Source: an uncultured Collinsella sp. (GTDB lineage: Bacteria; Actinomycetota; Coriobacteriia; Coriobacteriales; Coriobacteriaceae). Taken from it: a stretch of 24,303 nt of DNA. This document shows positions 8,208 through 15,844 of the stretch, one piece after another. Numbering within the stretch: position 1 is the first letter of the stretch; every line of letters starts with the position of its first letter. The stretch spans positions 1 to 24,303 of the forward strand of contig CAAFQT010000289.1 in assembly GCA_900765185.1 (NCBI GenBank), read 5' to 3'. The notes beneath the pieces were generated by a model. That model did not search any database. It was not told the DNA's origin and was given only the letters and a program-made list of their open reading frames with translations. The position numbers and the translations under genes were made by a program.

Positions 8208-8243
8208 GGACGTTTCTGCAAAGGAAAGGGACGCTTTTGCAAA
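8208..8243. promoter_or_regulatory. Direct repeats, candidate AraC-type regulator sites
   Basis: GGACGTTTCTGCAAA (8208-8222) and GGACGCTTTTGCAAA (8229-8243) match at 13 of 15 positions and begin exactly 21 bp apart, two helical turns, the geometry of paired AraC-family half-sites. The second copy overlaps the start codon of the regulator gene, so it could repress its own gene while activating the divergent ABC operon. Confidence 0.55.
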
Positions 8244-9241
8244 TACGGCAGGCAGCGACCGACATAACCGAGCTCTACGCACCGCAATTTGAGCAGTTTG
8301 GCCTGGAGCTTACCGGCAAGGGCGCCGTCTTTACCGGCGAGGTGGCAAACGATCGGGCGCACGGACGCGCATGGATCATGCCCCTCTCCCCCACCTGCAT
8401 CGTCATGGAGCATTTCATCACCCCGACGCACGATATGTACCTGGCCGAATACACACCCGAGCCATACGCCTGCGTGAGCGAAGTCAGCAGCGCCACGCTC
8501 ACCTGCATGCCCGAGATAGGCATAACACCCGCAAACCTCAAGCCGTTGCGCGGGTCGTGGCCGAGCAATGCAATTTGTAGTTTTATCCAGGATACCTGCG
8601 GAAACGAGCTCAGCCCGTTATACGCCGGACAGCTCTATCACTCGCGCTCGGTGTTATTCCTACCGAGATACTTCGACGATTTCGAACGCCGCTACCCCGG
8701 CGAATTCGCTGGGCTTTTTGACGCCTTTGCCGAGTCGTGGGGCGAAGAAGCGCTATCGGCGATCGATCGGACACTCTGCCGCCTCGATGAGACGCGCGCT
8801 CGTGTCACGGGCGGGCATCTTTACATGAAGGGTACCGTAGAGACCATGGTTGCCGAGCTGGCGTACGCGCGAACAGCCCACAAGCAGGCACGTCAGGCCG
8901 AAGGGACACAGGCCGCTCTGGACATTGTCGAAGAAGCGATCCTGGCTGTCGAGCGCGCCCTTGACGAGGGGCGTCGCATCGGCGTGGACGAGGTCGCCGA
9001 GCGGCTCTACACAAGCCGCTCCAAACTCTGCGCCACCTTTAAAGTCCAGACGGGCGAATCACTGGGCTCCTATATGCGGAGGCATCGTATGGAACGCGCG
9101 CAGGACCTTTTGGCCGACAGCCCCCTTTCGATAGCCCAAGTAGCCGAGCGACTCGGCTATCCCCAACAGGCGGCCTTCGCCCAAGCGTTCAAACAATACA
9201 CCGGCATGACACCCACGGCTTGGCGAAGCAAGCACCGCTAA
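8237..9241 (+). CDS. AraC-family transcriptional regulator
   Basis: A 334-residue protein whose C-terminal 100 residues form the double helix-turn-helix of the AraC/XylS family: IGVDEVAERLYTSRSKLCATF, then GESLGSYMRRHRMERAQDLL and the second helix-turn-helix SIAQVAERLGYPQQAAFAQAFK, ending TGMTPTAWR. The N-terminal 200 residues are a presumed ligand-sensing domain that I do not recognise. The best start is TTG at 8237 behind AGGAAAGGG; no ATG lies in frame nearby. It is transcribed away from the two ABC transporter genes, an arrangement like ybtA-ybtPQ, where the regulator senses the transported siderophore. By this analogy it probably activates the ABC operon, with the direct repeats at 8208-8243 as binding sites; the ligand is unknown. 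Confidence 0.85.
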   Translation: MQIRQAATDITELYAPQFEQFGLELTGKGAVFTGEVANDRAHGRAWIMPLSPTCIVMEHFITPTHDMYLAEYTPEPYACVSEVSSATLTCMPEIGITPANLKPLRGSWPSNAICSFIQDTCGNELSPLYAGQLYHSRSVLFLPRYFDDFERRYPGEFAGLFDAFAESWGEEALSAIDRTLCRLDETRARVTGGHLYMKGTVETMVAELAYARTAHKQARQAEGTQAALDIVEEAILAVERALDEGRRIGVDEVAERLYTSRSKLCATFKVQTGESLGSYMRRHRMERAQDLLADSPLSIAQVAERLGYPQQAAFAQAFKQYTGMTPTAWRSKHR

Positions 9242-9306
9242 GGTCCAAGCTCCTTGGCCGTTACGGAGCGATTTAATTAGCCGCCGCCCATCAGCTCGCC
9301 CAGGAT

Positions 9307-10671
9307 CTAAACGTCAAGATGTGCACAATCAAGCGCCTTTTTGATAAGAGGGACAGATCGATCAGCCAAATACAACGGAATGTTGAGCACCCCGTCGTCG
9401 AGCTTTAGGTTCTTAAGTGAGTAGCGGACCCTCAGCGGAGTCGTCTCCGCATGCTTGTCGGCATAGTACTTAAGGCTCTTGGAATGAACGACCTCTCCCG
9501 ATTTGACCTCGACGGGAACGATTTCGTTTCCGACTTGAATCAAAAAATCGACTTCGTGCTTCGGCTTCTCGTTTGTCCAATAACGCGGAGCAGCATCTAA
9601 CTGTGAAAGTAATGCCTGAAGCACATAGTTCTCGGCGAACGAACCTTTGAACTCAGAAAATAGCGCATCCGAGATGGCAAAAGCGGACGCATCCAGCCTT
9701 GCCATGCGGCGCAGCAAGCCGACATCAAGACAGTAGACTTTAAATGCCTTGAGGTCATCGTACGCAGAGAGCGGCACACCACCGGCAGCATTAAGGCGAA
9801 CCGCCGTGATGAGCCCAGCATCGGCAAGCCATTCCAGAGCATCCTCGTATTCTCGAGCACGAGCCCCCTCGCGCACCGCACCCCAAACGAACTTTTTGTT
9901 CTCGCGCGCCAACTGAACTGGAATCGAGTTCCATATTTGTGAAAGCTTGGCGAACTGCGCACGGCCACCATGCTTGGCAAAATCGCGCTCGTAGGAATCC
10001 AAGAGATCAGACAACACCTTATCGACCTGAACGATATCGCCCGTCTCCACCCACCGGCCAAGAGCCTCTGGCATGCCGCCGCATGCAAAATAACGACGAA
10101 GATGCTCGGCGAGACGGACATGGAAGAAATCGGGCACTGTCTCGATCTGATCCAGGCCGCCAAGGTATTCGTCGTAGTTTGCAGCGCCCTCGGCTTTCAG
10201 AAACTCGGAAAAGCTCATGGGGCGCATCTCCATGAACTCGACCTTTCCCACCGGAAAAGCGCTGGTCTCACGGGACAAGCGAACGCCCAACAAAGACCCT
10301 GCGCATGCGACGTGATACTCGGGGGCCTCGTCACAGAAGTATTTAAGGGCGCCGACTGCAGGAGGACAATCCTGGATCTCATCAATAATAAGCAGCGTCT
10401 CGCCGGGTTCGATAGGCTGTCCAAGTGCCAGGGAAAGATTTGAGATGATCCGTCGAGGATCGCGCGTACCTTCGAAAAACTGAGCGTACTCGCTCTGTAC
10501 CCCAGGTGACGGCTCCTCGAGCGTCAGATACACATAATTGATGTACGAGGTTCGGCCGAACTCCTTAAGCGCCCACGTCTTTCCAACCTGGCGCGCCCCC
10601 TTAAGGATAAGCGGCTTACGATATTCTGACGCTTTCCAAGCGTTAAGCTTGGCAATGATATCTCGCTGCAT
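9307..10671 (-). CDS. AAA family ATPase with DUF4143 domain
   Basis: A 454-residue protein with an N-terminal AAA_14-type ATPase domain: Walker A GARQVGKT (25-32) and Walker B LLIIDEIQ (93-100). A middle helical part follows, then a C-terminal DUF4143 domain with a nuclease-like core (Glu347, EVDFLI with Asp375, and VEVKSG at 387-392), which resembles the PD-(D/E)XK fold. The family is widespread, often present in many copies per genome and scattered, and its biological role is not established; defence or mobile-element links have been suggested. The gene stands alone between the convergent AraC gene and the gat operon. The start ATG has GGAGG seven bases upstream. Upstream lies a long imperfect palindrome, discussed separately. 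The gene seems intact. Confidence 0.87.
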   Translation of the reverse strand: MQRDIIAKLNAWKASEYRKPLILKGARQVGKTWALKEFGRTSYINYVYLTLEEPSPGVQSEYAQFFEGTRDPRRIISNLSLALGQPIEPGETLLIIDEIQDCPPAVGALKYFCDEAPEYHVACAGSLLGVRLSRETSAFPVGKVEFMEMRPMSFSEFLKAEGAANYDEYLGGLDQIETVPDFFHVRLAEHLRRYFACGGMPEALGRWVETGDIVQVDKVLSDLLDSYERDFAKHGGRAQFAKLSQIWNSIPVQLARENKKFVWGAVREGARAREYEDALEWLADAGLITAVRLNAAGGVPLSAYDDLKAFKVYCLDVGLLRRMARLDASAFAISDALFSEFKGSFAENYVLQALLSQLDAAPRYWTNEKPKHEVDFLIQVGNEIVPVEVKSGEVVHSKSLKYYADKHAETTPLRVRYSLKNLKLDDGVLNIPLYLADRSVPLIKKALDCAHLDV

Positions 10672-10690
10672 GGCCGAACCTCCCGCAAAG

Positions 10691-10765
10691 AAACTTCCGT
10701 AAACGTGATATTTCCCACATTTTACCCTAGGTAAAACGTGACATTTATCACATTTACAGAAGTTT
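10691..10765. repeat. 75-bp imperfect palindrome upstream of the DUF4143 gene
   Basis: Two 36-base arms (10691-10726 and 10730-10765) match at 29 of 36 positions around a 3-base centre. The core is TTTTACC-CTA-GGTAAAA; the outer ends are AAACTTC / GAAGTTT, and GTGATA/TATCAC and GTAAA/TTTAC lie between them. It covers the region where the promoter of the ATPase gene should lie. Confidence 0.75.
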
Positions 10766-10796
10766 TAAGCTCATTTCGCCACACTTTCATCACATT

Positions 10797-10828
10797 CAAA
10801 AGACGGAGGCGCCAGTGGCGCCTCCGTC
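10797..10828 (-). terminator. Intrinsic terminator of the gat operon
   Basis: Perfect 12-bp stem GACGGAGGCGCC / GGCGCCTCCGTC with loop AGT (10802-10828). On the minus strand it is followed by TTTTGAA. It lies 62 bases beyond the gatB stop and separates the gat operon from the DUF4143 gene. Confidence 0.85.
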
Positions 10829-10889
10829 GTGAGTCAGGACTGTCCGAAATTGAGAGGCAAGGCCCTGCGCCCGGCCCCTCGGTTCCCGC

Positions 10890-12566
10890 TTACGAGAGCG
10901 ACGTTCTCAGCAACTCGTTGAAGAGCTTCGGGTTGCCCTTGCCGCGGCTCGCCTTCATGCACTGGCCCACCAAAAAGCCGATGACCTTCTGGTTGCCGTC
11001 ACGATACTGCTGCGCCTGATCGGCACAGTTCGCCAGCACCTCGTCCACGATCGGCTGCAGCGCGCCGGCATCGCTCACCTGACGCATACCGCGCTCGTCG
11101 ACGATCTTGTTGGGGTCGTCGCCGGTCTGGGCCATGGCCTCAAAGACCTCGTGCGCTTGGTTGGAGCTGATGGCATCGGTCGCCAGCAGCTTGGCCAGCG
11201 CTGCCACCTGAGCCGGCGCAATGCCGGACTCGGCAAGCGATACGCCCGCGCCCTTAAGATAAGCAATCATCTCGTTGACCAGCAGGTTCGCGACCGTCTG
11301 GGCCTCCTTGCCGGCCATACCGGCAGCAGCGGCCTCAAAGAACTCGGCAAACTCGGGGTCGCCGGCGATCTGCTCGGCATCGGCGGCCTTAATGCCAAAG
11401 TCGGCCTCAAAACGGGCGCGCTTGGCATCGGGCAGCTCGGGAATCTCGCCACGGCAGCGGTCGATAAACTCGTCGTCCAGGTCGAACGGAGCCAGGTCGG
11501 GGTCGGGGAACAGGCGATAGTCGTCGGCCGTCTCCTTCACACGCATGACCACGGTGCGCTTGCGGCTGGGCTCCCAGTGGCGGGTCTCCTGATAGATGAT
11601 GCCGCCCTCCTCGAGCACCTCGGCCTGGCGGCAAATCTCGTAGGCAAGACCGTCGTGCAGGCTCTTGAACGAGTTGAGGTTCTTGAGCTCGGTCTTGGTG
11701 CCCAGCTTGGTCTCGCCACGGCGACGCAGCGACACGTTGCCGTCGCAGCGCATGGAACCCTTCTCCATGGAGCAGTCGGAAATGCCCAGCGTCACAAAGA
11801 TGCGACGGAGCTTCTCCATAAACAGGCGGGCCTCCTCGGGCGTGCGCAGATCGGGCTCGGTAACGAGCTCGATCAACGGCGTGCCGCAGCGGTTGTAGTC
11901 GACGAGCGACTCGGCCGCGGCGGTAATGCGGCCCTCGGCACCGCCTACGTGCACCATCTTGGCGGCGTCCTCCTCCATGTGGATGCGCAGGATGCGGATG
12001 GGCACCGTGTAGGAGCCGTCCTCGCGGCGCTCGGGCATCTGCAGGTTGGACGCATCGTAGCTGGCCAGGTGGCCGGCGCGCTGGTTGCCCTCGCGCATGG
12101 TCGACGTCATGGACGTGGACAGGCCCTCGGCGTTGGCAGAGGCGCTCGCCAGGCTCTGGGCCTCGGCCTCGCCAAACGCGCAGTCGGGACGCTCAGCGGC
12201 GCCGCGACCGGTCACGTCAAGATCCAGGTGGCCGTACATGGCAAAGGCGACCGGGCCCTGCGTGGTCTGGAAGTTCTTGGCCATGTCGGGATAGAAGTAG
12301 TGCTTGCGGTAGAACATCGAGTGGCGCTGGATCTCGCAGTTGGTGGCGAGACCGGCCTTGACGATGCTCTCAATGGCGCGCTTGTTGGGCACCGGCAGGG
12401 CGCCGGGCAGGCCCAGGCACACCGGACACACGTTGGCGTTGGGCTCGTCATCGTGGCTGAGCTTGCAGTTGCAGAACATCTTGGTGTCGAGTGCGGTGAG
12501 CTCGGTGTGGATCTCCAGGCCAATCACGGCCTCCCAATCCTGCAGGACCTCGGAAAGCTCCTTCAT
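10890..12566 (-). CDS. gatB: Aspartyl/glutamyl-tRNA amidotransferase subunit B
   Basis: GatB of the GatCAB complex, which converts Glu-tRNA(Gln), and often Asp-tRNA(Asn), to the amidated form in the cytosol; the subunit binds the tRNA and holds the kinase site. The N-terminus WEAVIGLEIHTEL and the zinc-site cysteines (Cys32, Cys34, Cys47, Cys50; CNC and CPVC) are typical, as is HMEEDAAKMVH (196-206). At 558 residues it is longer than the usual 475-500. Most of the excess is a Ser/Ala-rich segment, roughly residues 118-187, between GHLDLDV and VPIRILRIHMEED, where most homologues have only a short loop. The C-terminal YqeY-like tail is present. It overlaps the gatA stop by one base (TAATG) and is last in the operon. 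Confidence 0.97.
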   Translation of the reverse strand: MKELSEVLQDWEAVIGLEIHTELTALDTKMFCNCKLSHDDEPNANVCPVCLGLPGALPVPNKRAIESIVKAGLATNCEIQRHSMFYRKHYFYPDMAKNFQTTQGPVAFAMYGHLDLDVTGRGAAERPDCAFGEAEAQSLASASANAEGLSTSMTSTMREGNQRAGHLASYDASNLQMPERREDGSYTVPIRILRIHMEEDAAKMVHVGGAEGRITAAAESLVDYNRCGTPLIELVTEPDLRTPEEARLFMEKLRRIFVTLGISDCSMEKGSMRCDGNVSLRRRGETKLGTKTELKNLNSFKSLHDGLAYEICRQAEVLEEGGIIYQETRHWEPSRKRTVVMRVKETADDYRLFPDPDLAPFDLDDEFIDRCRGEIPELPDAKRARFEADFGIKAADAEQIAGDPEFAEFFEAAAAGMAGKEAQTVANLLVNEMIAYLKGAGVSLAESGIAPAQVAALAKLLATDAISSNQAHEVFEAMAQTGDDPNKIVDERGMRQVSDAGALQPIVDEVLANCADQAQQYRDGNQKVIGFLVGQCMKASRGKGNPKLFNELLRTSLS

Positions 12567-14080
12567 TACAGCTCGCCTCCCTTCCCGGCAAAATCGGGCG
12601 CGACGGAAAGCGCGGGCGCACCCGTGGCGGCATCGGCAAAGCCGCGCTCCAGGGCGCGGGCAAACGTGAGCAGCTGACGGTCCTTAAAGGCAGGTCCCAC
12701 CAGCTGGGCAGAAACAGGCAGCTTGCTGTCCTCGCCCAGGCCCAGCGGCACCGAGATGCCACCGTTGCCGCAGATGTTAAGCGAAATGGTGTACAGGTCG
12801 GACAGGTACATCTGCGTGGGGTCGCTGATCTCGCCAAACTTAAAGGCCGTGCGCGGCGAGGCGGGCATGAGGATGGTGTCCACCTTGGCATACGCGGCGT
12901 CGTAGTCCTGCGTAATGAGCGTGCGGGCCTTCTGCGCGGCGTAGTAGTACTTGTCGTATACGCCCGAGCTCAGCAGGTAGGCGCCGAGCATCTGACGGCG
13001 CTTGGCCTCGGCACCAAAGCCGTGGGCGCGCGAGAGCGAGCTCTGGTCGGACAGGTTGGCGCAGCCCTCCTCCTGGTAGCCATAGCGAATGCCGTCGAAG
13101 CGGGCCAGGTTGGAGAACGCCTCGGCCGGGCCGATGACGTAGTAGGCGGCGATGGCGGCGTCCAGGTGCGGCAGGTCGACCTCGACCAGCTCGGCACCCT
13201 GATTCTGCAGCTCCTGAGCGGCGCGCTGAACGGCGGCCTTAACCTCGGGCGTCAGGCCCTCGGCCTCCATAAACGCGGGGATGATGCCCACGCGCTTGCC
13301 CTCGATTCTGTCGTTGAGGTGCTCGGTAAAGTCGACGGCGCAGTCCTGGCTGGTGCAATCGTACGGATCGTGGCCCGCGCCGGTGAGCGCATTCATGGCC
13401 AGCGCGACGTCCTCGACCGTACGGCCGAAGGGGCCCACCTGGTCGAGCGAAGAGCCAAAGGCCACCACACCGTAACGGCTCACGGCGCCGTACGTGGGCT
13501 TAAAGCCCACCACGCCGCACAGCGACGCCGGCTGGCGGATAGAGCCACCGGTGTCCGAGCCCAGCGAGAGCGCGACCTCGCCCGCGGCGACGGCGGCAGC
13601 AGAGCCGCCCGAAGAGCCGCCGGGCACGCGCTCGGTATCCCAGGGGTTATTGGTGCGGTGGAAGGCCGAGCTCTCGGTAGAGCTACCAAAGGCGAACTCG
13701 TCCATGTTGGCCTTGCCCATGGGCAGGCAGCCGGCGTCGAGCATGCGCTGGACGCAAGTGGCGGTGTAGACGCTCTGGTAATCCTCGAGCATGCGGGAAG
13801 CGCAGGTGGTGCGCGTGCCCACGAGGTTCATGTTGTCCTTGATGACCAGCGGCACGCCCGCGAGCGGGGGCAGCGGCTTTCCGGCGGCACGGTCGGCGTC
13901 CACGCGCGCGGCGGCCTCGAGCGCAAGCTCGGGCGACACCTGCAGGAATGCCTGGACCCCGCCCTCGCGCGCCTCGATAGCGGCAAGGGAGGCCTGGGCC
14001 ACCTCGGTAGCGGTAAAGTCGCCGGCGGCAACGCCCGCGGCGATCTGGGCGGCGGTAAGGGAATCGAAGCTTAGCGCCAT
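12566..14080 (-). CDS. gatA: Aspartyl/glutamyl-tRNA amidotransferase subunit A
   Basis: The amidase subunit, 504 residues, of the amidase signature family. It releases ammonia from glutamine and passes it to GatB. The Ser-cis-Ser-Lys triad can be placed at Lys81 (VIKDNMN), Ser156 (PGGSSGGSAAA) and Ser180 (DTGGSIRQPAS), the spacing seen in well-studied GatA proteins. Substrate-loop motifs such as FKPTYGAVSRYGV are present. The length is normal and nothing is missing. The start codon overlaps the gatC stop by one base (TAATG), and the stop overlaps the gatB start in the same way, so the three subunits are made in coupled, roughly equal amounts. Confidence 0.98.
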   Translation of the reverse strand: MALSFDSLTAAQIAAGVAAGDFTATEVAQASLAAIEAREGGVQAFLQVSPELALEAAARVDADRAAGKPLPPLAGVPLVIKDNMNLVGTRTTCASRMLEDYQSVYTATCVQRMLDAGCLPMGKANMDEFAFGSSTESSAFHRTNNPWDTERVPGGSSGGSAAAVAAGEVALSLGSDTGGSIRQPASLCGVVGFKPTYGAVSRYGVVAFGSSLDQVGPFGRTVEDVALAMNALTGAGHDPYDCTSQDCAVDFTEHLNDRIEGKRVGIIPAFMEAEGLTPEVKAAVQRAAQELQNQGAELVEVDLPHLDAAIAAYYVIGPAEAFSNLARFDGIRYGYQEEGCANLSDQSSLSRAHGFGAEAKRRQMLGAYLLSSGVYDKYYYAAQKARTLITQDYDAAYAKVDTILMPASPRTAFKFGEISDPTQMYLSDLYTISLNICGNGGISVPLGLGEDSKLPVSAQLVGPAFKDRQLLTFARALERGFADAATGAPALSVAPDFAGKGGEL

Positions 14081-14391
14081 TACTCGCTCTCCCCCTCTCC
14101 CAAAATGGACGGCACGCGGAAGTAGCGGTCGCGCGCGCTGCCGGCGTTCTCGAGCGCGACGTCGAGCGACAGGTCGCGCTCGGGCTCGCGCAGATCATCG
14201 CCCATCACGTTGGACAGGCTTCCGATGGGATGGAACGTGGGCTCCACGTCGGGCAAGTCATATTGCAAGACGGGCTCGAGCATCTGGACGGCGTCGTTCA
14301 TGTAGGACGTCATTTGGGTGAGCTCGTCATCGGTCAGTGCGATCTTTGCGTACTCGGCGATGCCGCGCACGTCTTTCTCGCTGAGTGCCAT
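14080..14391 (-). CDS. gatC: Aspartyl/glutamyl-tRNA amidotransferase subunit C
   Basis: A 103-residue GatC, the small helical subunit that wraps around GatA and GatB and stabilises the complex. The N-terminus ALSEKDVRGIAEYAKIAL and the segment LEPVLQYDLPDVEPTFHP are typical of the family. The ATG at 14391 is chosen because GGGAG lies about six bases before it; the longer frame from 14409 would add six residues without a good ribosome binding site. It is first in the gatCAB operon, with a -10-like box 36 bases upstream. Confidence 0.95.
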   Translation of the reverse strand: MALSEKDVRGIAEYAKIALTDDELTQMTSYMNDAVQMLEPVLQYDLPDVEPTFHPIGSLSNVMGDDLREPERDLSLDVALENAGSARDRYFRVPSILGEGESE

Positions 14392-14426
14392 AGGCGCTCC
14401 CTTCCGCATAACAGATAAACCGCTCT

Positions 14427-14432
14427 AGTATA
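14427..14432 (-). promoter_or_regulatory. Candidate -10 box of the gat operon
   Basis: TATACT on the minus strand, 36 bases before the gatC start, would give a leader of about 30 bases. At 16-18 bases upstream only a poor -35 match is seen (around CTGCTC), so the call rests mainly on the -10 and its position. Confidence 0.45.
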
Positions 14433-14528
14433 CAAGGCAACGCCGCTTGGAGCAGGTGCTTTACCCAAATGCAGCGAAAACGTAACGAGAGCGGCGGACT
14501 GGCAGGCTGCGGGCTGGCGGTTCTGCAG

Positions 14529-14611
14529 CGAAACCGCGCCGCCCATAGCGAAAACCGTCCCGCCCGCAGCGAAGACCGTCCCGCCCACAACGAAAACCAT
14601 CCCGCCCGAAA
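14529..14611. repeat. Tandem 21-bp repeats
   Basis: Three full 21-bp units start at 14549, 14570 and 14591, and a diverged 20-bp unit starts at 14529. The consensus is CGAAAACCRTCCCGCCCRNAR. The first 11 bases of the unit are also the start of the next block (14612), the left arm of the large inverted repeat, so the array looks like repeated partial copies of that arm. Confidence 0.8.
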
Positions 14612-14614
14612 CGA

Positions 14615-14679
14615 AAACCATCACAACATTCGACGCTTTTCGCCAAAATCGCGATTTTCATCGAATGTTGTGATGGTTT
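14615..14679. repeat. 65-bp perfect-armed inverted repeat between sortase and gat genes
   Basis: Two perfect 19-base arms (14615-14633, 14661-14679) begin AAACCATCACAACATTCGA. The 27-base centre contains the further palindrome AAAATCGCGATTTT (14645-14658). In the minus direction it lies after the sortase stop and is followed by TCGTTTCGGG, so it could act as a terminator. Its form suggests a dispersed intergenic repeat of the REP or MITE kind. Confidence 0.8.
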
Positions 14680-14690
14680 GAAAGTCCCAA

Positions 14691-14727
14691 CCACCACAAA
14701 GGTGCCTGTCCCCATTGCCGTGGTTCT
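14691..14727. repeat. Intergenic repeat element, copy 1
   Basis: This 37-base stretch starts CCACCACAAAGGTGCCTGTC and closely matches 24077-24113 (CCACCGCAAAGGAGCCTGCC). Both lie just beyond the 3' end of a minus-strand gene. In this copy the hairpin arms are less well paired. Confidence 0.55.
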
Positions 14728-14737
14728 GGAGAATGTC

Positions 14738-15676
14738 TTATGCCGAGGCCTTGGCCTTGCGGCGCTTGCGGACCGCGTGGATCACGATGTCCAGCAGCAA
14801 CAGCACAATGGCTACGACTACGATGAGCACGGCAAACTCACGCTTGCCCCAGTGGCGGCCGGCCAGCGACTTTTGCTTGTCGACGTCCTTCTTGTTGTAC
14901 TTGGTGCGCACGCAATGCACCAGCAGACGATGGTCGTTCACGCCGTAGGGCGTGCAGGTGACGAGCGTCACCTTGTCGGCGCCGGGCTCAATGGTCAGTG
15001 ACTCCATCTCCTCGGGCAGCACCACCTCGGAGTCCACCATCTTGTAGGCGAGCGTCTTGTTCATGGTGTGCAGCAGCACCAGGTCGCCCGGCTCCAGCGA
15101 ATGGATGTCGTCGAACATGCTCAGGTTGCGCATGCCCGAGTGCGCGGTGAGCACGCAATGCGTCGAGGTGCCGCCCACCGGCAGGCTCGTGCCCTCCAGG
15201 TGGCCGACGCCCGCCATAAGGACTTCCTCGCTCGTGCCATGGTAGATGGGCATGCTCACGTCGATGGAGGGGATCTCGACCCAGCTCATCATGGGGTCGC
15301 GGTCAAAGATGAGCTGCTGGGCGTAGGGCTCGATCTGGTCGGCGGGGAGCTCGGTGGCCTCGCCCGCCAGCTGCTCGTTAAAGGAGCGCGCCTGGAGCAG
15401 GATGCGTTCGCGCTCCTCGGCAGACAGCGCGTCCACGGTGCTGGACACCGTGCTGATCTGGTTGAACACGCCCGAGGCCTCGAGCCGGTCCAAGATCCAC
15501 GGCCAGGTCATAAGACCCACGCCAATAAGGATGATGACGATAGTGATGAGCCGGTCGGCCCAGCGCGGCAGCCGTTTGCGACGACGCTTAGGCTTTGGTC
15601 GAGGTTTGGGCTGGGGGCTTGAGCCACCGTTTGCCGCGGTGTTATTGCTCTTCATATGTTTGGCGCCCTGCACCAT
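14738..15676 (-). CDS. Class C sortase (pilus polymerase)
   Basis: A 312-residue membrane-bound transpeptidase that joins pilin subunits between the LPXTG-type motif of one and a lysine of the next. A basic N-terminal tail (PRPKPKRRRKR) precedes a membrane helix at about 42-62; a second hydrophobic helix lies near the C-terminus (about 285-303), the topology of class C enzymes. The catalytic residues are His179 (LTAHSG), Cys241 (TLVTCTPYGVN) and Arg250 (DHRLLVHCVR), the class C signature. DRDPMM (125-130) may be the active-site lid. The start ATG has GAGGAG nine bases before it. The gene is co-directional with the pilin genes but about 1 kb downstream of them and beyond a terminator, so it probably has its own promoter. 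No second sortase is seen here. Confidence 0.93.
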   Translation of the reverse strand: MVQGAKHMKSNNTAANGGSSPQPKPRPKPKRRRKRLPRWADRLITIVIILIGVGLMTWPWILDRLEASGVFNQISTVSSTVDALSAEERERILLQARSFNEQLAGEATELPADQIEPYAQQLIFDRDPMMSWVEIPSIDVSMPIYHGTSEEVLMAGVGHLEGTSLPVGGTSTHCVLTAHSGMRNLSMFDDIHSLEPGDLVLLHTMNKTLAYKMVDSEVVLPEEMESLTIEPGADKVTLVTCTPYGVNDHRLLVHCVRTKYNKKDVDKQKSLAGRHWGKREFAVLIVVVAIVLLLLDIVIHAVRKRRKAKASA

Positions 15677-15741
15677 CGCCGGTCACTCCTCTAAAGCTCA
15701 GGTTGTCTAAACAAATAATAGCCGATTAACAGGTTTCTAAA

Positions 15742-15772
15742 CCGGATAACGCTGCCAGACTGCATTATCCGG
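15742..15772. promoter_or_regulatory. Inverted repeat upstream of the small RNA, copy 1
   Basis: CCGGATAA (15742-15749) and TTATCCGG (15765-15772) form a perfect dyad. Copy 2 has CGGACAAT (16228-16235) and ATTGTCCG (16249-16256): the sequence has changed but the pairing is kept. It may be a protein-binding site or a structured transcript end. Confidence 0.55.
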
Positions 15773-15807
15773 TCGGGCATAGACTCATATTTGAGTTTTC
15801 AAAATAT

Positions 15808-15838
15808 CTCGAATCAACTGAGCGATTCGGGATACAAT
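15808..15838 (+). promoter_or_regulatory. Candidate promoter and operator of the convergent small RNA, copy 1
   Basis: TACAAT (15833-15838) is a good -10 box and is conserved in copy 2 (16305-16310). No good -35 box is present. In its place a dyad CTCGAATC / GATTCGGG (15808-15815, 15824-15831) covers the -35 and spacer. In copy 2 it is CCCGGATT / GATCCGGG (16280-16287, 16296-16303), again with compensating changes. Activator-dependent or repressed transcription is inferred. Confidence 0.5.
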
Positions 15839-15844
15839 GTCTAT

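Noticed and set aside
9281..9306. Minus-strand stretch just after the DUF4143 stop that reads ILGELMGGG then stop
   Set aside because: It could be the remnant tail of another gene, but nine residues are too few to claim it.
14461..14715. Minus-strand frame with DGFRFGR-type heptad repeats
   Set aside because: The repeats follow simply from a 21-bp tandem DNA array inside an intergenic repeat; there is no good start and the frame also reads through the inverted repeat.
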